The notes beneath the pieces were generated by a model. It ran no database searches. It was not told where the DNA came from and saw nothing but the letters and a program-made list of their open reading frames with translations. A program made the position numbers and the translations under genes. Positions 47,976 to 57,534 of a stretch of 64,000 nt of DNA are shown here, one piece after another. The DNA comes from an uncultured Pedobacter sp. (GTDB lineage Bacteria > Bacteroidota > Bacteroidia > Sphingobacteriales > Sphingobacteriaceae): assembly GCF_946480185.1 (NCBI RefSeq), contig NZ_CAMLIG010000015.1:30517-94516 (forward strand), written 5' to 3'. Position 1 is the stretch's first letter. Each line of letters begins with the position of its first letter.

Positions 47976-48890
47976 TCAATTAAATGATTCCCTAAATGCT
48001 AAGGGCGATTGATTTGTTTTTGACTTAAACAATTTGCTGAATGACTGAGGGTGCTCAAACCCTAAATGGTATGCAATTTCATTTATTGATAAGTCAGTGC
48101 TTGATAGTTTTTCCTTTGCTAAATCTATTAACCTATCATGAATAAATTGTTTAGTGCTTTGCCCTGTTAGCATTTTTAGCAAATGACTTAAATAATTTGC
48201 CGAAATATGTAGTTTTTCTGCAATAAATTCTACTGTTGGAGTTCCTTTAACTGCTAAATCAGCACTGTTAAAATAATCTGTTAGTAAGGTGTCTAACTGA
48301 TTTAAAATTCTATGATTGTCTTTTTTTCTTGTAATAAATTGGCGATGGTAAAACCTCTCGGTATAGGTAAACAGTAACTCGAGTTCTGCGATAATTACGT
48401 TTTGGCTAAAATTATCAATATTCGAATCATATTCCTGTTCTATGTTTTTGATAATAGTTGTAATTTTTTTCTCTTCTTTATCAGATAAAAAGAGCGCCTC
48501 GTTTACGTCATAGCTAAAAAATTCATATTGTTTCATTTTTTTTGCTAAAGCGGTTCCCCAAAGGAAATCAGGATGAATTAATAACAGCCAGCCTGTAATT
48601 TTTACTTCAACATCTTTTTTAAACTCTACCCTGAGTACCTGTTTGGGTGCCATAAACGAAAAAACTCCTTCGTCAAAATCATATTCCAGTTGTCCGTACT
48701 TCACCTTTCCGTTGAATTCTGTTTTTAATGAAATGGAATAGAAATCGAGTTTAAGATTTGTTTTACTTTCAAATGGTTTCCTTTTAATGGATGCGTAATC
48801 AATCAAACTAATTAACGGATGCTTAGGTTTGGGTAATTCCATCAATTGATGGAACTGGTTGATCGTTTTTATATTTTGAGTTAGCAACAT
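47976..48890 (-). CDS. AraC-family transcriptional regulator
   Basis: A cupin-like sensor half (about residues 1-190) is followed by a double helix-turn-helix at ~215-304 (FIAEKLHISANYLSHLLK, then INEIAYHLGFEHPQSFSKLFKSK). It begins right after the SDR stop codon, with no gap, so it is the second gene of a two-gene operon and may autoregulate it. The direct repeats ahead of the SDR gene are its likely operator. The effector is unknown. Confidence 0.9.
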   Translation of the reverse strand: MLLTQNIKTINQFHQLMELPKPKHPLISLIDYASIKRKPFESKTNLKLDFYSISLKTEFNGKVKYGQLEYDFDEGVFSFMAPKQVLRVEFKKDVEVKITGWLLLIHPDFLWGTALAKKMKQYEFFSYDVNEALFLSDKEEKKITTIIKNIEQEYDSNIDNFSQNVIIAELELLFTYTERFYHRQFITRKKDNHRILNQLDTLLTDYFNSADLAVKGTPTVEFIAEKLHISANYLSHLLKMLTGQSTKQFIHDRLIDLAKEKLSSTDLSINEIAYHLGFEHPQSFSKLFKSKTNQSPLAFRESFN

Positions 48891-49661
48891 TTAGAGATTT
48901 AATATTTTATCTACTGATTTACTCATCTGATTCAATAAAAAAGCTGGTGCCAATCTACTCAAAATCTTTAATGCTTTTGCAGAACCTGGTGTTATCTCCA
49001 GCTGATTCTTTTCAATATTTTTTAGCGTAATGGCTACCAATTTATCGGCATTCATAAATGTTTTAGTATCCACGTCATTGGCAAATTTATCATTCAATGG
49101 TGTTTTTACTGCAGGCGCTACCAACTCAAATACTTGAATATTTGTATTTTTCAGTTGTATGCGTAGAGATTTTGTGTAGGAACGAAGTCCTGATTTTGTT
49201 GCACCATAAATAGGGGATATAGGGAATGGCACAAGTGCAAGACCAGATGTAACATTGATAATGGCAGCTTTTTTCTGCGTTTTCAAATGTGGCAGAAATT
49301 GTTGTACCATTCTAATTGGGCCACACAAATTGATGTCTATTTCTCTTGTAATATCTTGTATATCAATATCTGTGTGGTGCAAATTTATCTTCCGCATTTC
49401 TCCCGCATTATTGATAATTATATTAAGGTTCGGAAATTGAGTAATTACTTCTTCGTAAAGTTCAGTTATTGCTTTTGGATTGCTAACGTCATTTTGAAAT
49501 GTATGAACTTTAGGAAATTGTTTTTTAGTTTCTTCCAGTTTCATTTGATTTCTTCCTGTAATAATAACGGTGTTTCCCAATGCAATCAACTGTTTTGCGA
49601 ACTCTAGCCCAATGCCACTTGTCCCGCCAGTAATTAAAATTGTATGATTATTTAAGTTCAT
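48891..49661 (-). CDS. Short-chain dehydrogenase/reductase
   Basis: This classical SDR has TGGTSGIG (residues 11-18) for NAD(P) binding, NNAGEM, the active-site Ser region (VTSGLALVPFP), and YGATKSG with Tyr and Lys. The tail (SRLAPAFLLNQMSKSVDKIL) is typical of a broad DltE-like subgroup. The substrate is unknown. It is the first gene of the operon with the AraC regulator. Confidence 0.9.
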   Translation of the reverse strand: MNLNNHTILITGGTSGIGLEFAKQLIALGNTVIITGRNQMKLEETKKQFPKVHTFQNDVSNPKAITELYEEVITQFPNLNIIINNAGEMRKINLHHTDIDIQDITREIDINLCGPIRMVQQFLPHLKTQKKAAIINVTSGLALVPFPISPIYGATKSGLRSYTKSLRIQLKNTNIQVFELVAPAVKTPLNDKFANDVDTKTFMNADKLVAITLKNIEKNQLEITPGSAKALKILSRLAPAFLLNQMSKSVDKILNL

Positions 49662-49715
49662 TTGTTCCTTTTTATGTTAATATAAAGTTCCGCAACAAAT
49701 AAAAGTTTTTTGTGT

Positions 49716-49745
49716 TCAAATCTGTCTTTTTGGTAGTCAAATCTG
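49716..49745. promoter_or_regulatory. Direct repeat TCAAATCTG x2, candidate AraC-type operator
   Basis: Two identical 9-bp copies (49716-49724 and 49737-49745) start 21 bp apart, two helical turns, immediately ahead of the SDR-AraC operon. Direct repeats at this spacing fit AraC-family half-sites. The rest of the 308-bp gap (49662-49969) holds no gene or RNA I can recognise. Confidence 0.45.
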
Positions 49746-49969
49746 ATAATGTCTCATCCTAAAATAACGTTACAGTTTTTACAAAGTAAAGCTTTAAGCA
49801 ATGTGGTACGTTCAAGATACTGTGACCAGTAAGTCGTGGCATTTGAAATGTAATCCATTTGCACCGCATTGCCTTTTAGGTTTGCTGGTAACTTGCCTAT
49901 ATTCGCAAGTAGCTTAGGTTGTGATCTTTCCTACCTTCAACACGAATTTTTAATTTAAAATCAACCTAT

Positions 49970-50503
49970 TTAGTTAATCTTTTCTTCCAGTTTTTTTAAA
50001 ATCTCAAGCTGTTTAGCCTGGCTTTCAAACAAAGTTTTAATTTGTTCTTCCAATAAAAAATCAATTTTTTGGTTAAGTGCACTAATTTCCAATTCTGCTT
50101 TTAGGTTAATCATATAGTCATTTTCGCCACGTTTCCTGTCTTTTTCTTCCTGCCTATTTTGGCTCATCATAATAATGGGCGCCTGCATAGCAGCAATACA
50201 TGATAGAATCAAATTCATTAAAATAAAGGGATACGGATCAAATATATCTTTAACAGGAGTTACCGTATTGAAAACAATCCAGAAAACTAAAATAATAAAA
50301 AATGAAATAATAAATGCCCAGCTACCTCCAAACTTAGCCACCTTGTCTGATATGGTTTGCCCTTTGGTTAAAACCTCTCTCGGCGGGTTCAATAAATTGT
50401 TGGTAATCAGTTTTTCGTCGTCAATCACTTTTTTAACAATCTCTTGGAGCTTTTTTATTTGCTCACTATTAGCTGTCATCAGTTTTTCTGCGTCAACGTC
50501 CAT
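49970..50503 (-). CDS. DUF1003 membrane protein
   Basis: The ATG used (MDVDAEKLMTANSEQ) gives 177 residues. It has a hydrophilic start, then two transmembrane helices: FIISFFIILVFWIVFNT (~68-85) and the following PFILMNLILSCIAAMQAPIIMM. The DUF1003 pattern DPYPFILMNLILS and MSQNRQEEKDR is clear. A coiled coil (~120-177) ends it. The role is unknown; the family is widespread in membrane stress and homeostasis contexts. Confidence 0.85.
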   Translation of the reverse strand: MDVDAEKLMTANSEQIKKLQEIVKKVIDDEKLITNNLLNPPREVLTKGQTISDKVAKFGGSWAFIISFFIILVFWIVFNTVTPVKDIFDPYPFILMNLILSCIAAMQAPIIMMSQNRQEEKDRKRGENDYMINLKAELEISALNQKIDFLLEEQIKTLFESQAKQLEILKKLEEKIN

Positions 50504-50689
50504 TTTTCTTAAGTTATAATCTAGGGTTAATAATGATATGTGATACTGTAAATATAAGCTAAATCCCCACTTGACGAAATTCAACATCATCGGGATTTTT
50601 GGATTAAAGTTTACGTAAAATTACCTCACCTACAATCAGTTTTTCTTTATAAAAACCGAACTTAATGTCTCCTCCTAAATGAACTAACC

Positions 50690-51646
50690 CTACACTATTT
50701 CTTTCTCTATCTGGTAACTGTTACGGTTAGAAGAACTGCGGGCAACCAATTCTGCCACAAAACCGGTTAAAAACAATTGCGAACCCAAAATTACCGCCAC
50801 CAACGCGATGTAAAACAAAGGCTGGTCAGTAACTTCTCTTTCTATTTTAATGTGGTTAGCAATATGGTAAAGCTTTTCGCCGATGATCCATAACGCCATT
50901 ATGGTACCAATTAAGAAGCTCAAAACACCCATTGCGCCAAAAAAGTGCATCGGGCGCTTACCAAATTTACCCACAAAAAAGATGGACAGTAAATCTAAAA
51001 AACCATTGATAAACCTACTGAAACCAAATTTAGTGGTTCCGTACTTTCTTGGGCGGTGCTCCACCACTTGTTCCTCAATTTTTTTGAAACCCGCCCATTT
51101 AGCTAACACCGGGATATAACGGTGCATTTCGCCATAAACTTCAATGTTTTTGACTACCTCTTTACGGTAAGCTTTTAAACCGCAATTAAAATCATGAAGG
51201 TTATTTATGCCCGACATACTGCGTGTAGCCGCATTAAAAAATTTAGTAGGGATGGTTTTGGTTAGCGGATCATAACGTTTCTTTTTCCATCCTGAGATTA
51301 AATCGAGTTTTTCCTCCTTTATACGACGGTAAAGTTCCGGAATTTCATCTGGAGAATCCTGCAGATCGGCATCCATGGTAATAATCACATCACCTTGGGC
51401 CGCATCAAAACCTACATTTAAAGCTGCGGATTTTCCGTAATTACGCCTAAATTTAATTCCTTTAACGGCAGCATGGCTTTGGTGCAGTTCCTCAATTTTT
51501 TCCCAGGTACCATCGTTACTGCCATCGTCAATCAATATAATCTCATAGGAAAAGGCATGCTTTTGCATTACTGTCTTAATCCAGTTGGTTAATTCTGGTA
51601 AAGATTCAACCTCGTTATATGCTGGTACTACAACCGAAATATCCAT
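50690..51646 (-). CDS. Polyprenyl-phosphate glycosyltransferase (GT2, GtrB/DPM1-like)
   Basis: This inner membrane enzyme transfers a sugar to undecaprenyl phosphate. The cytosolic GT2 domain (residues 1-225) has VVVPAYNEVESLPEL, the donor DxD-type region MDADLQDSPDEIPEL, and LISGWKKKRYDP. Two transmembrane helices close it (~232-255 and ~268-292, ending in GFVAELVARSS). The length of 318 residues is standard. It may be the final member of the leftward transcript, although a hairpin lies ahead of it. Confidence 0.92.
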   Translation of the reverse strand: MDISVVVPAYNEVESLPELTNWIKTVMQKHAFSYEIILIDDGSNDGTWEKIEELHQSHAAVKGIKFRRNYGKSAALNVGFDAAQGDVIITMDADLQDSPDEIPELYRRIKEEKLDLISGWKKKRYDPLTKTIPTKFFNAATRSMSGINNLHDFNCGLKAYRKEVVKNIEVYGEMHRYIPVLAKWAGFKKIEEQVVEHRPRKYGTTKFGFSRFINGFLDLLSIFFVGKFGKRPMHFFGAMGVLSFLIGTIMALWIIGEKLYHIANHIKIEREVTDQPLFYIALVAVILGSQLFLTGFVAELVARSSSNRNSYQIEKEIV

Positions 51647-51722
51647 TTTTATTTTTTTAGCTTAAAGCTTTTAAAACCGGTGTATTTGGGTTTAAAGCAG
51701 AAGGCAAATATTTAATTAAATA

Positions 51723-51756
51723 AAAAAACGCTCATTATGTAAAAGAAGCGTTTTTC
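51723..51756 (-). terminator. Terminator between DUF4199 gene and GT2 gene
   Basis: AAAAACGCT and AGCGTTTTT form the stem with a 13-nt loop, followed on the minus strand by T-rich sequence. It should end the operon that begins with the BatA-like gene. Confidence 0.65.
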
Positions 51757-51795
51757 GCGACAAAATCTCGTCAAATATAAAGTATTTTAATCTAG

Positions 51796-52356
51796 CTAGT
51801 TTTCGTCCTCAACGGGAGCAAACATGGGCGGATTTTTTTTGAAAATAGCGGCAAAAATCAGCGAAAGCACAAAGCCCACTAAAATGGCAATAACCAAATT
51901 TTTAGCAAAATCACCGATTGATGGCATGTACTGTGCTTTTAAACTTTCTGTTGCTTTTTCAACAGCTTCATCCAGTTTATCACCACTCATACCCATTTTC
52001 TCAAAAGTTGCCGTCATGCCATCTGCTACGTAAACTTTTACTTTGTCATAAGCGCCAGGCTCAATAAATCTGTAAAAAACAAAATTGAAAATGCTAGACG
52101 ATAAATTAGCAACCAGAGACATGACAAAAATGCCACTTAAGGCTTCTTTGAAGGGCCAATAACCCCCAACTTTTTTCCGCAAATCAAAAATGAACACTAC
52201 GTAAATAACTACAGAAACAAGAGTAATTAAAATCCCATACCAAGTGGCACCTAATAAATTTGGAGCCGCATAATAAGTTAGCAACTGTATAGCAATAGTA
52301 ATTACCGCAATAATTATCCCGTTGGTTAATGCAAATTTATTTAAATCTTTATTCAT
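51796..52356 (-). CDS. DUF4199 four-helix membrane protein
   Basis: Four transmembrane helices are visible: near residues 12-32, 38-58, 78-98 and 150-172. The pattern GYWPFKEALSGIFVMSLVANLSS matches DUF4199 of Bacteroidota. The function is unknown. It lies 6 bp downstream of the acidic-protein gene and is probably the last gene of a four-gene transcript. Confidence 0.82.
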   Translation of the reverse strand: MNKDLNKFALTNGIIIAVITIAIQLLTYYAAPNLLGATWYGILITLVSVVIYVVFIFDLRKKVGGYWPFKEALSGIFVMSLVANLSSSIFNFVFYRFIEPGAYDKVKVYVADGMTATFEKMGMSGDKLDEAVEKATESLKAQYMPSIGDFAKNLVIAILVGFVLSLIFAAIFKKNPPMFAPVEDEN

Positions 52357-52362
52357 CAGTTT

Positions 52363-53031
52363 TTAGGCTTTAAAATTCAAAATCATCGATAAAATGGCCG
52401 CATCAAAAGCAGGATCCTCACTTAAATCTTTAAATTCTTTAAGGTCTTCATCTGTTGGCTCTGTCTCATAAAAATAAGCCATTAACGGATAAAAAATATC
52501 TCTAATCTCAGACTCGGGATCTAAAGTTTTAGAGATGCGGGCAATTTCTTTCATGTCGCTTTCCATTAACATTTGGTTAGCAATAATATCTTCATAAATG
52601 CGGTGCTCGTCCTGGAATTCGTCTTCCTCTACCAATAAAAACTCTTTCAAGAAATCCTCCAAAGAAGGTTCAATTTCTTCATCGTCGCACTCGTTAAGGT
52701 AAAGCAACAAGTTCAAAAGCTCGGTACCGCGATCTAAAGTTTCTTCTTCAATTTGTTCCCACTCTGGCGAATCTAAATAGTCTTCATCTAATTTTTTAGC
52801 ATCCTCTGCAAAGAAGTTGATCAGTAATAAATCAAAAGTCACCTCTCTTATTGCACCCAATAATGGCGAATCGTCAAAAACGCTATCCATTGCCTGTAAC
52901 TTGCTCATGAAATCTTTTTCACTTGAAAAAATTTCAAGCAGTTTCGCAAGTTCCTTTTGTCCGCCTACATTTTCTAAAGCAGAAAACGTATTAAAAAGGT
53001 TTTCTAAGGCATTTTTTACTTTAATATCCAT
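52363..53031 (-). CDS. Acidic conserved hypothetical protein, 222 residues
   Basis: I do not recognise the family. The protein is helical, strongly acidic (for example EIEPSLEDFLKEFLLVEEDEFQDEH), cytoplasmic and without signal or membrane segments. It is tightly placed (12 bp from the dihydroorotase-like gene, 6 bp before DUF4199), which indicates a shared transcript and perhaps a complex. Confidence 0.7.
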   Translation of the reverse strand: MDIKVKNALENLFNTFSALENVGGQKELAKLLEIFSSEKDFMSKLQAMDSVFDDSPLLGAIREVTFDLLLINFFAEDAKKLDEDYLDSPEWEQIEEETLDRGTELLNLLLYLNECDDEEIEPSLEDFLKEFLLVEEDEFQDEHRIYEDIIANQMLMESDMKEIARISKTLDPESEIRDIFYPLMAYFYETEPTDEDLKEFKDLSEDPAFDAAILSMILNFKA

Positions 53032-53043
53032 AATGTTATGTTT

Positions 53044-54300
53044 TTAGGCTAAATAAACCTGATTATTGTTGCAAGTTAACCAAACTTTTCCTTTTAAGTT
53101 TTGGTTTAAAAACGGACTATTTGCCGATTTTGAAAAGTTGTTCTCTTTTGTATAAAGCCATTCGCTACCATCAAATAAAACCAAATTAGCTGCTGCGCCT
53201 TCCTCTGTTACCGGTATTTTTAAGCCTAGTATTTCGCGAGGACTTTCTGATAGTTTCTGTACAATTTCTTCTTCGGTTAAACCGGCTTGGTAAAGCAAGG
53301 GCAATGCAGTTTGTAAACCGATAATTCCGTATTTGGCAATCTCAAATTCTACCTGTTTAAACTCAATTTCTTGTGGCTGATGTTGTGATACCACGGCATC
53401 AATAGTTCCGTTTTTAACACCCTTAATTAAAGCTTTTACATCGTTATTGGTTCTTAAAGGTGGTTTAACTTTGTAATTGCTATCAAAACCAACAATGGCC
53501 TCATCGGTTAAAAATAAATGATGCGCCGCCACGTCGCAACTTACTTTTGCGCCTTTCATTTTTGCATCGGCAATTAACTCAACAGCATGTGCCGTAGATA
53601 TGGTGGAGAAATGAACGCGAGAATCGGTATAAGCGGCCAAGTACAAATCGCGGATAATCATCAGCTCTTCCGCTAAATTTGGGATGCCCTTCATCCCTAA
53701 AAAAGTACTCATTGCGCCTTCGTTCATTTTTGCATTGCCAGCAATGGAGGCATCTTCTGGGTACGATAGGATGAGCGCATCAAATCCTTTTGCATACAAT
53801 AAAGCCCGTTCCATTAAACCTGCATCCTGCACTGCTTTGTTGCCATCTGTAAACGCAACAGCACCAGATTTTTGCATATCGTACATCTCTGCCAAATCTT
53901 TACCTTCCCGCTTTTGCGATAAACATCCGTAAGGAAAAATATCAACCAAATTACCTTTGGCTTTATTGATCAAAAATTCCACTTGCGATTTTGAGTCTGT
54001 GGTTGGCTGGTTATGTGGCATTAAAGCAACACCGGTAAACCCGCCTGCCATTGCCGCCTTGCTCCCGGTTTCAAAATCTTCTTTGGTTTCCAGTCCGGGT
54101 TCCCCAAAACTCACATTCATATCAAAAAAGCCAGGTGCCAAAAACTTTCCTTTTCCGTTGATCAAATCTGCATCACTTTCTAAATTGACTCCTATTTTAT
54201 CAATACGGCCGTTTTTGATCACTACATCAACAGTTTTTAAATGGTGTGATGATTTTGGATCAACTATTTTGCAAGATTTAATAATGATGTTTTTGAGCAT
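53044..54300 (-). CDS. Dihydroorotase homologue, catalytically degenerate
   Basis: The whole 418-residue sequence follows the amidohydrolase-fold dihydroorotase (PGFFDMN..GEPGLETKEDF, AMAGGFTGVALMPHNQPTTD, AHHLFLTDE, KVKPPLRTNNDVKALIKG, GLQTALPLLY). The metal and catalytic residues are not there: DxHxH is Asp60-Met-Asn62-Val-Ser64, the His of the usual HxED is Tyr (YPED), and the TDHAPH motif is SQHQPQ with Gln306 in place of the catalytic Asp. So it is likely an inactive partner or a protein with a new role (some Bacteroidota carry a separate active PyrC), not the pathway enzyme. It lies in an operon with a BatA-like gene. Confidence 0.88.
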   Translation of the reverse strand: MLKNIIIKSCKIVDPKSSHHLKTVDVVIKNGRIDKIGVNLESDADLINGKGKFLAPGFFDMNVSFGEPGLETKEDFETGSKAAMAGGFTGVALMPHNQPTTDSKSQVEFLINKAKGNLVDIFPYGCLSQKREGKDLAEMYDMQKSGAVAFTDGNKAVQDAGLMERALLYAKGFDALILSYPEDASIAGNAKMNEGAMSTFLGMKGIPNLAEELMIIRDLYLAAYTDSRVHFSTISTAHAVELIADAKMKGAKVSCDVAAHHLFLTDEAIVGFDSNYKVKPPLRTNNDVKALIKGVKNGTIDAVVSQHQPQEIEFKQVEFEIAKYGIIGLQTALPLLYQAGLTEEEIVQKLSESPREILGLKIPVTEEGAAANLVLFDGSEWLYTKENNFSKSANSPFLNQNLKGKVWLTCNNNQVYLA

Positions 54301-54314
54301 GACTATTTTGCTTT

Positions 54315-56369
54315 TTATTTTTTTTCGGATTTAACATTCAGTTTTTTGTAAAACCTGATGAGCAGAACCTCTGCCGCCAAAAATATTAGCGTCAAAATTA
54401 GACAAAGTTTCCATAAGGACGAACCTAAAGTAACTTCTTTTATTTGTTGGTCGGTGATTTTTTCTTTTGAATTGATGACGTTTTTCGGCGTCACCTGAAA
54501 CAGTTTTCCGAGTTCACCTGCGTTATAAAAACTTAAGGCAGACTCTGCCCTATCTTGATTTAATGCAAAAACGTTTAAAAGCGAATCTTTCAAAAACACA
54601 TTGTAAAAGCCAGTTTGCTTTAACTGGTCTGCAAAATAAATGCTGCTGTTTGACCCGTTGTTTTGGTAATTCGGAATCACATCTACACCTGCGGCTTTAA
54701 TTTTAATAGTTTCGTTTTCCAATAGTGGAACCGCCGGAACTGTTATGGTTTTATCAGTTCCTAAAGTATAAAATAAGGTTTGCTGGTTAAAGCCCAACAA
54801 AGCGCTTTTAAACAAAATGGGCAAAAAAAGTGCGTGTTGTGCAAAGTTGCTGGCTTCTGCCTCCAACGGTAAAAAAGACAAATATATTTTTCCTTTGCCC
54901 AATTGGTAAGCGCTTAACAAATTGTTTGAAGCTGTTCCGCTAAATAAAACCTGTTTGGTGGTTTGCGTAAAATTTGAACTTTTAAAATATTGCTTTGCAA
55001 TTGGCAAATCAATGTTTTTAGGCTGTTGATCAAACACATCTTTAAAAATAGGGTACGCCAGATTTATTTGATCAACTTTATTTTCGGCGGTTTCCAAACT
55101 CAGCGGAACATCTGTTTCTAAACTCCGCAAAAAAGTTTTGTAGCTGTCCAAATCCGCTTTAAGCGGGATAAAGATGCTTAAACTGCCTCCAGCTTTTACA
55201 TATTGTTTAAGCTGTTGCGATAAACCCGCCGGAACTTGGGTTAAATTTTCGAGCACAATCAGTTGCTGATTGGCTAAATTGCTATAGTTGATTTGTGTTT
55301 GGTCAATTTCGGAGATGTTGAAAAAAGGATCTGTACGGTAAGCAATACCAATGCTTTTAACAGGTTTTCCATCGTAAATTGCGGTAATGTTTAAATGGCT
55401 TTCTATTTTAAATACAAAATCCAGTTCATCATCAAAAGTGATGGGATAATCTTTAATGCTTAATGTTGCTTTTTGCCAGTTGCCACTAAGGCCCGAAAAC
55501 CGAAGCGTATCCAAAACAAAAGAATTTGCCTTGATATTACTGTTTGCAATGGCTTTTTGTACCCCGTTGATTTTCAAGCTTACCGGAATGTTCTCCACGT
55601 CCTTATCCGCATGATTACTGAGCTTATATACAAGACTTTCGGACTGGTTTGCCTGATGAATTGGACTTATAAAATAAACGGAATCTATAGAGATATTTGG
55701 CAAACTGTTAGCAGACAAGGGAATTAACGTAAAATTAATGGTGCTGTCTTTTTGCAGTGCCTGCTTTTGATTGGCTTGCTTTTGAAAATCGGAAACTAAA
55801 TAAGCAACACGGCTTACCCGGTGTTGGTTTTGTAAAAAGCCTTGTTGTTGGTTAATAACTTGCTGATAAGCTCTGGTAAAAGGGGCAATTTTTACATTTT
55901 CCAGCGCTTCTAAAAATTCATCTTTGCTTAATAAACGCTGGCTATTTGCATCAAAATTGTTGGTTAACAGTTGGAACTTGTCATTTAAGCCATAAGTGTC
56001 CAATAAATCCTTTACTTTTCTTTTGCCTTCATCTAACAAAGTACCGTTTTTATTTACCGCTTCCATTGAGAATGAATTATCCAGATAAATACTCACCACG
56101 GTTTTATGAAAGCCCTGTGGCTGATTTGCGTTTTTAATAAAAGGCTGGGCAAATGCCATCACCAGAAAAAAAACAGCTAAAACTCTACACAACAAAATTA
56201 ACCGCTCTTTTAAAGTTTGCGCAGACGCAGTTTGCGTTTGCACATCTTTTAAAAAGTTAACATTGGTAAAATAAACCTTTTTAAATCTTCGGAAATTGAA
56301 CAAATGAATAATTACCGGAATGGCAATTAAAACTAAACAAAAAAGAAACTCAGGAAAGAGAAACCCCAT
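54315..56369 (-). CDS. BatA-domain membrane protein (aerotolerance-type, VWA-like)
   Basis: The ATG chosen gives MGFLFPEFLFCLVLIAIPVIIH, the normal start of the BatA N-terminal domain with a first transmembrane helix, LFNFRRFKKVYFTNVNFLKDV, and a second helix near 58-78. The periplasmic part (~85-650) includes a VWA-like beginning (VVSIYLDNSFSMEAVNKNG, MIDAS-like DxSxS) and a glutamine-amidotransferase-like later part. One more helix lies near the C-terminus (CLILTLIFLAAEVLLIRFY). It is the first gene of the leftward operon. The function of these proteins is unclear; a role in envelope stability is suspected. Confidence 0.82.
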   Translation of the reverse strand: MGFLFPEFLFCLVLIAIPVIIHLFNFRRFKKVYFTNVNFLKDVQTQTASAQTLKERLILLCRVLAVFFLVMAFAQPFIKNANQPQGFHKTVVSIYLDNSFSMEAVNKNGTLLDEGKRKVKDLLDTYGLNDKFQLLTNNFDANSQRLLSKDEFLEALENVKIAPFTRAYQQVINQQQGFLQNQHRVSRVAYLVSDFQKQANQKQALQKDSTINFTLIPLSANSLPNISIDSVYFISPIHQANQSESLVYKLSNHADKDVENIPVSLKINGVQKAIANSNIKANSFVLDTLRFSGLSGNWQKATLSIKDYPITFDDELDFVFKIESHLNITAIYDGKPVKSIGIAYRTDPFFNISEIDQTQINYSNLANQQLIVLENLTQVPAGLSQQLKQYVKAGGSLSIFIPLKADLDSYKTFLRSLETDVPLSLETAENKVDQINLAYPIFKDVFDQQPKNIDLPIAKQYFKSSNFTQTTKQVLFSGTASNNLLSAYQLGKGKIYLSFLPLEAEASNFAQHALFLPILFKSALLGFNQQTLFYTLGTDKTITVPAVPLLENETIKIKAAGVDVIPNYQNNGSNSSIYFADQLKQTGFYNVFLKDSLLNVFALNQDRAESALSFYNAGELGKLFQVTPKNVINSKEKITDQQIKEVTLGSSLWKLCLILTLIFLAAEVLLIRFYKKLNVKSEKK

Positions 56370-56794
56370 TGTTTTCAAAGATACAAAATAATTAATTTCC
56401 AACAGCGGTTGCCAGCAGGCTCTAAAAACCGCAATAATTACACCGCACACATTCAACTGATTATCAATGTAATAAAAAAATAACACAAATAACCCATCAG
56501 CTATAAGTCTGCTATTTAGCTTTGTGGCTGAACAAAATCAGTTGTTTATATTTATTAAAATAGTGCTTTTTAAAAAGAATTTTTTGGGTGAAGCCGTCAT
56601 AAATTAGGGTTGAAAACTATCATTGGTTATGTTAAAGCACTAATTTTTGAAATATTTTGGAGAAGAAATAAACAGAATTACCTCAAAAAAATTACCTTAG
56701 CACTGGGGCTTTATTCGGCCTAAGTTTAATTTCGTTTAAAACAATAATATTAATTTTAACCGAATTTAAAAGATGCAAAATCCAATTATATTTT
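56370..56794. other. Divergent intergenic region without recognisable features
   Basis: This 425-bp gap separates the BatA operon (left) from the SDR gene (right). It is AT-rich and should carry two promoters. No convincing consensus pair, RNA or operator was found. Confidence 0.5.
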
Positions 56795-57529
56795 ATGCCA
56801 AGTACTTCATTTGACGATCAGCTTTTACCTCAAAAAATTATTATTACCGGTGCAAGTAGTGGAATTGGGTTTGAAGCCGCAATAGAATTGGCTACCAAAG
56901 GGCACCAAGTGATTGCAATAGCAAGATCAAAAGAGAAGCTGCAGAATTTGAAAAGAATCATCACGGACCTTAACCCTGATGCGGTAATTTTTCCGGTTGT
57001 TTTTGATATTTTAAATGATGAAGAAATTGCCTTGGTAAACTTTGTAAAGCAACAATGGGGAACGTTTAATATCTTGATCAACAATGCAGGCGCATTAATT
57101 AATAAGCCTTTTGATGAACTTACCGAGTTTGATATGGCAGAAATGTTTCAAAGCAATGTATTAAGTCATTTCAGAATAATTAAGGCGTTAAAACCACTTT
57201 TGCAACAGCAATCGCATATTTTAAACATCGGTTCTATGGGCGGTTTTCAGGGAAGTTCAAAATTTCCGGGCTTAGTGGCTTACTCGGCCAGCAAAGCTGC
57301 GCTGCATAATTTAACGGAATGTTTGGCACAAGAATTTATAGCAGATAAAATTAATGTAAACTGTTTAGCCTTAGGTTCTGCACAAACAGAAATGCTGGAA
57401 AAAGCTTTTCCGGGCTACCAATCGCCGGTAATGGCATTTGAAATGGGCAAATATATTGCCGAATTTGCCTTAACAGGCCACCGCTTATTTAATGGAAAAA
57501 TTTTACCTGTTGCGGTAACCACACCTTAA
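56795..57529 (+). CDS. Short-chain dehydrogenase/reductase
   Basis: A classical SDR with TGASSGIG (residues 18-25), NNAG, an active-site Ser (NIGSMGGFQ) and YSASKAAL. The length of 244 residues is usual. The product and cofactor partner are unknown. Its stop is 5 bp before the next lipoprotein gene, so they form one transcript. Confidence 0.9.
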   Translation: MPSTSFDDQLLPQKIIITGASSGIGFEAAIELATKGHQVIAIARSKEKLQNLKRIITDLNPDAVIFPVVFDILNDEEIALVNFVKQQWGTFNILINNAGALINKPFDELTEFDMAEMFQSNVLSHFRIIKALKPLLQQQSHILNIGSMGGFQGSSKFPGLVAYSASKAALHNLTECLAQEFIADKINVNCLALGSAQTEMLEKAFPGYQSPVMAFEMGKYIAEFALTGHRLFNGKILPVAVTTP

Positions 57530-57534
57530 AACTC

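Noticed and set aside
53044..54300. Annotation as an active dihydroorotase (pyrC)
   Set aside because: The HxH, HxED and TDHAPH metal/catalytic positions are replaced, so the name would imply a function the residues do not support.
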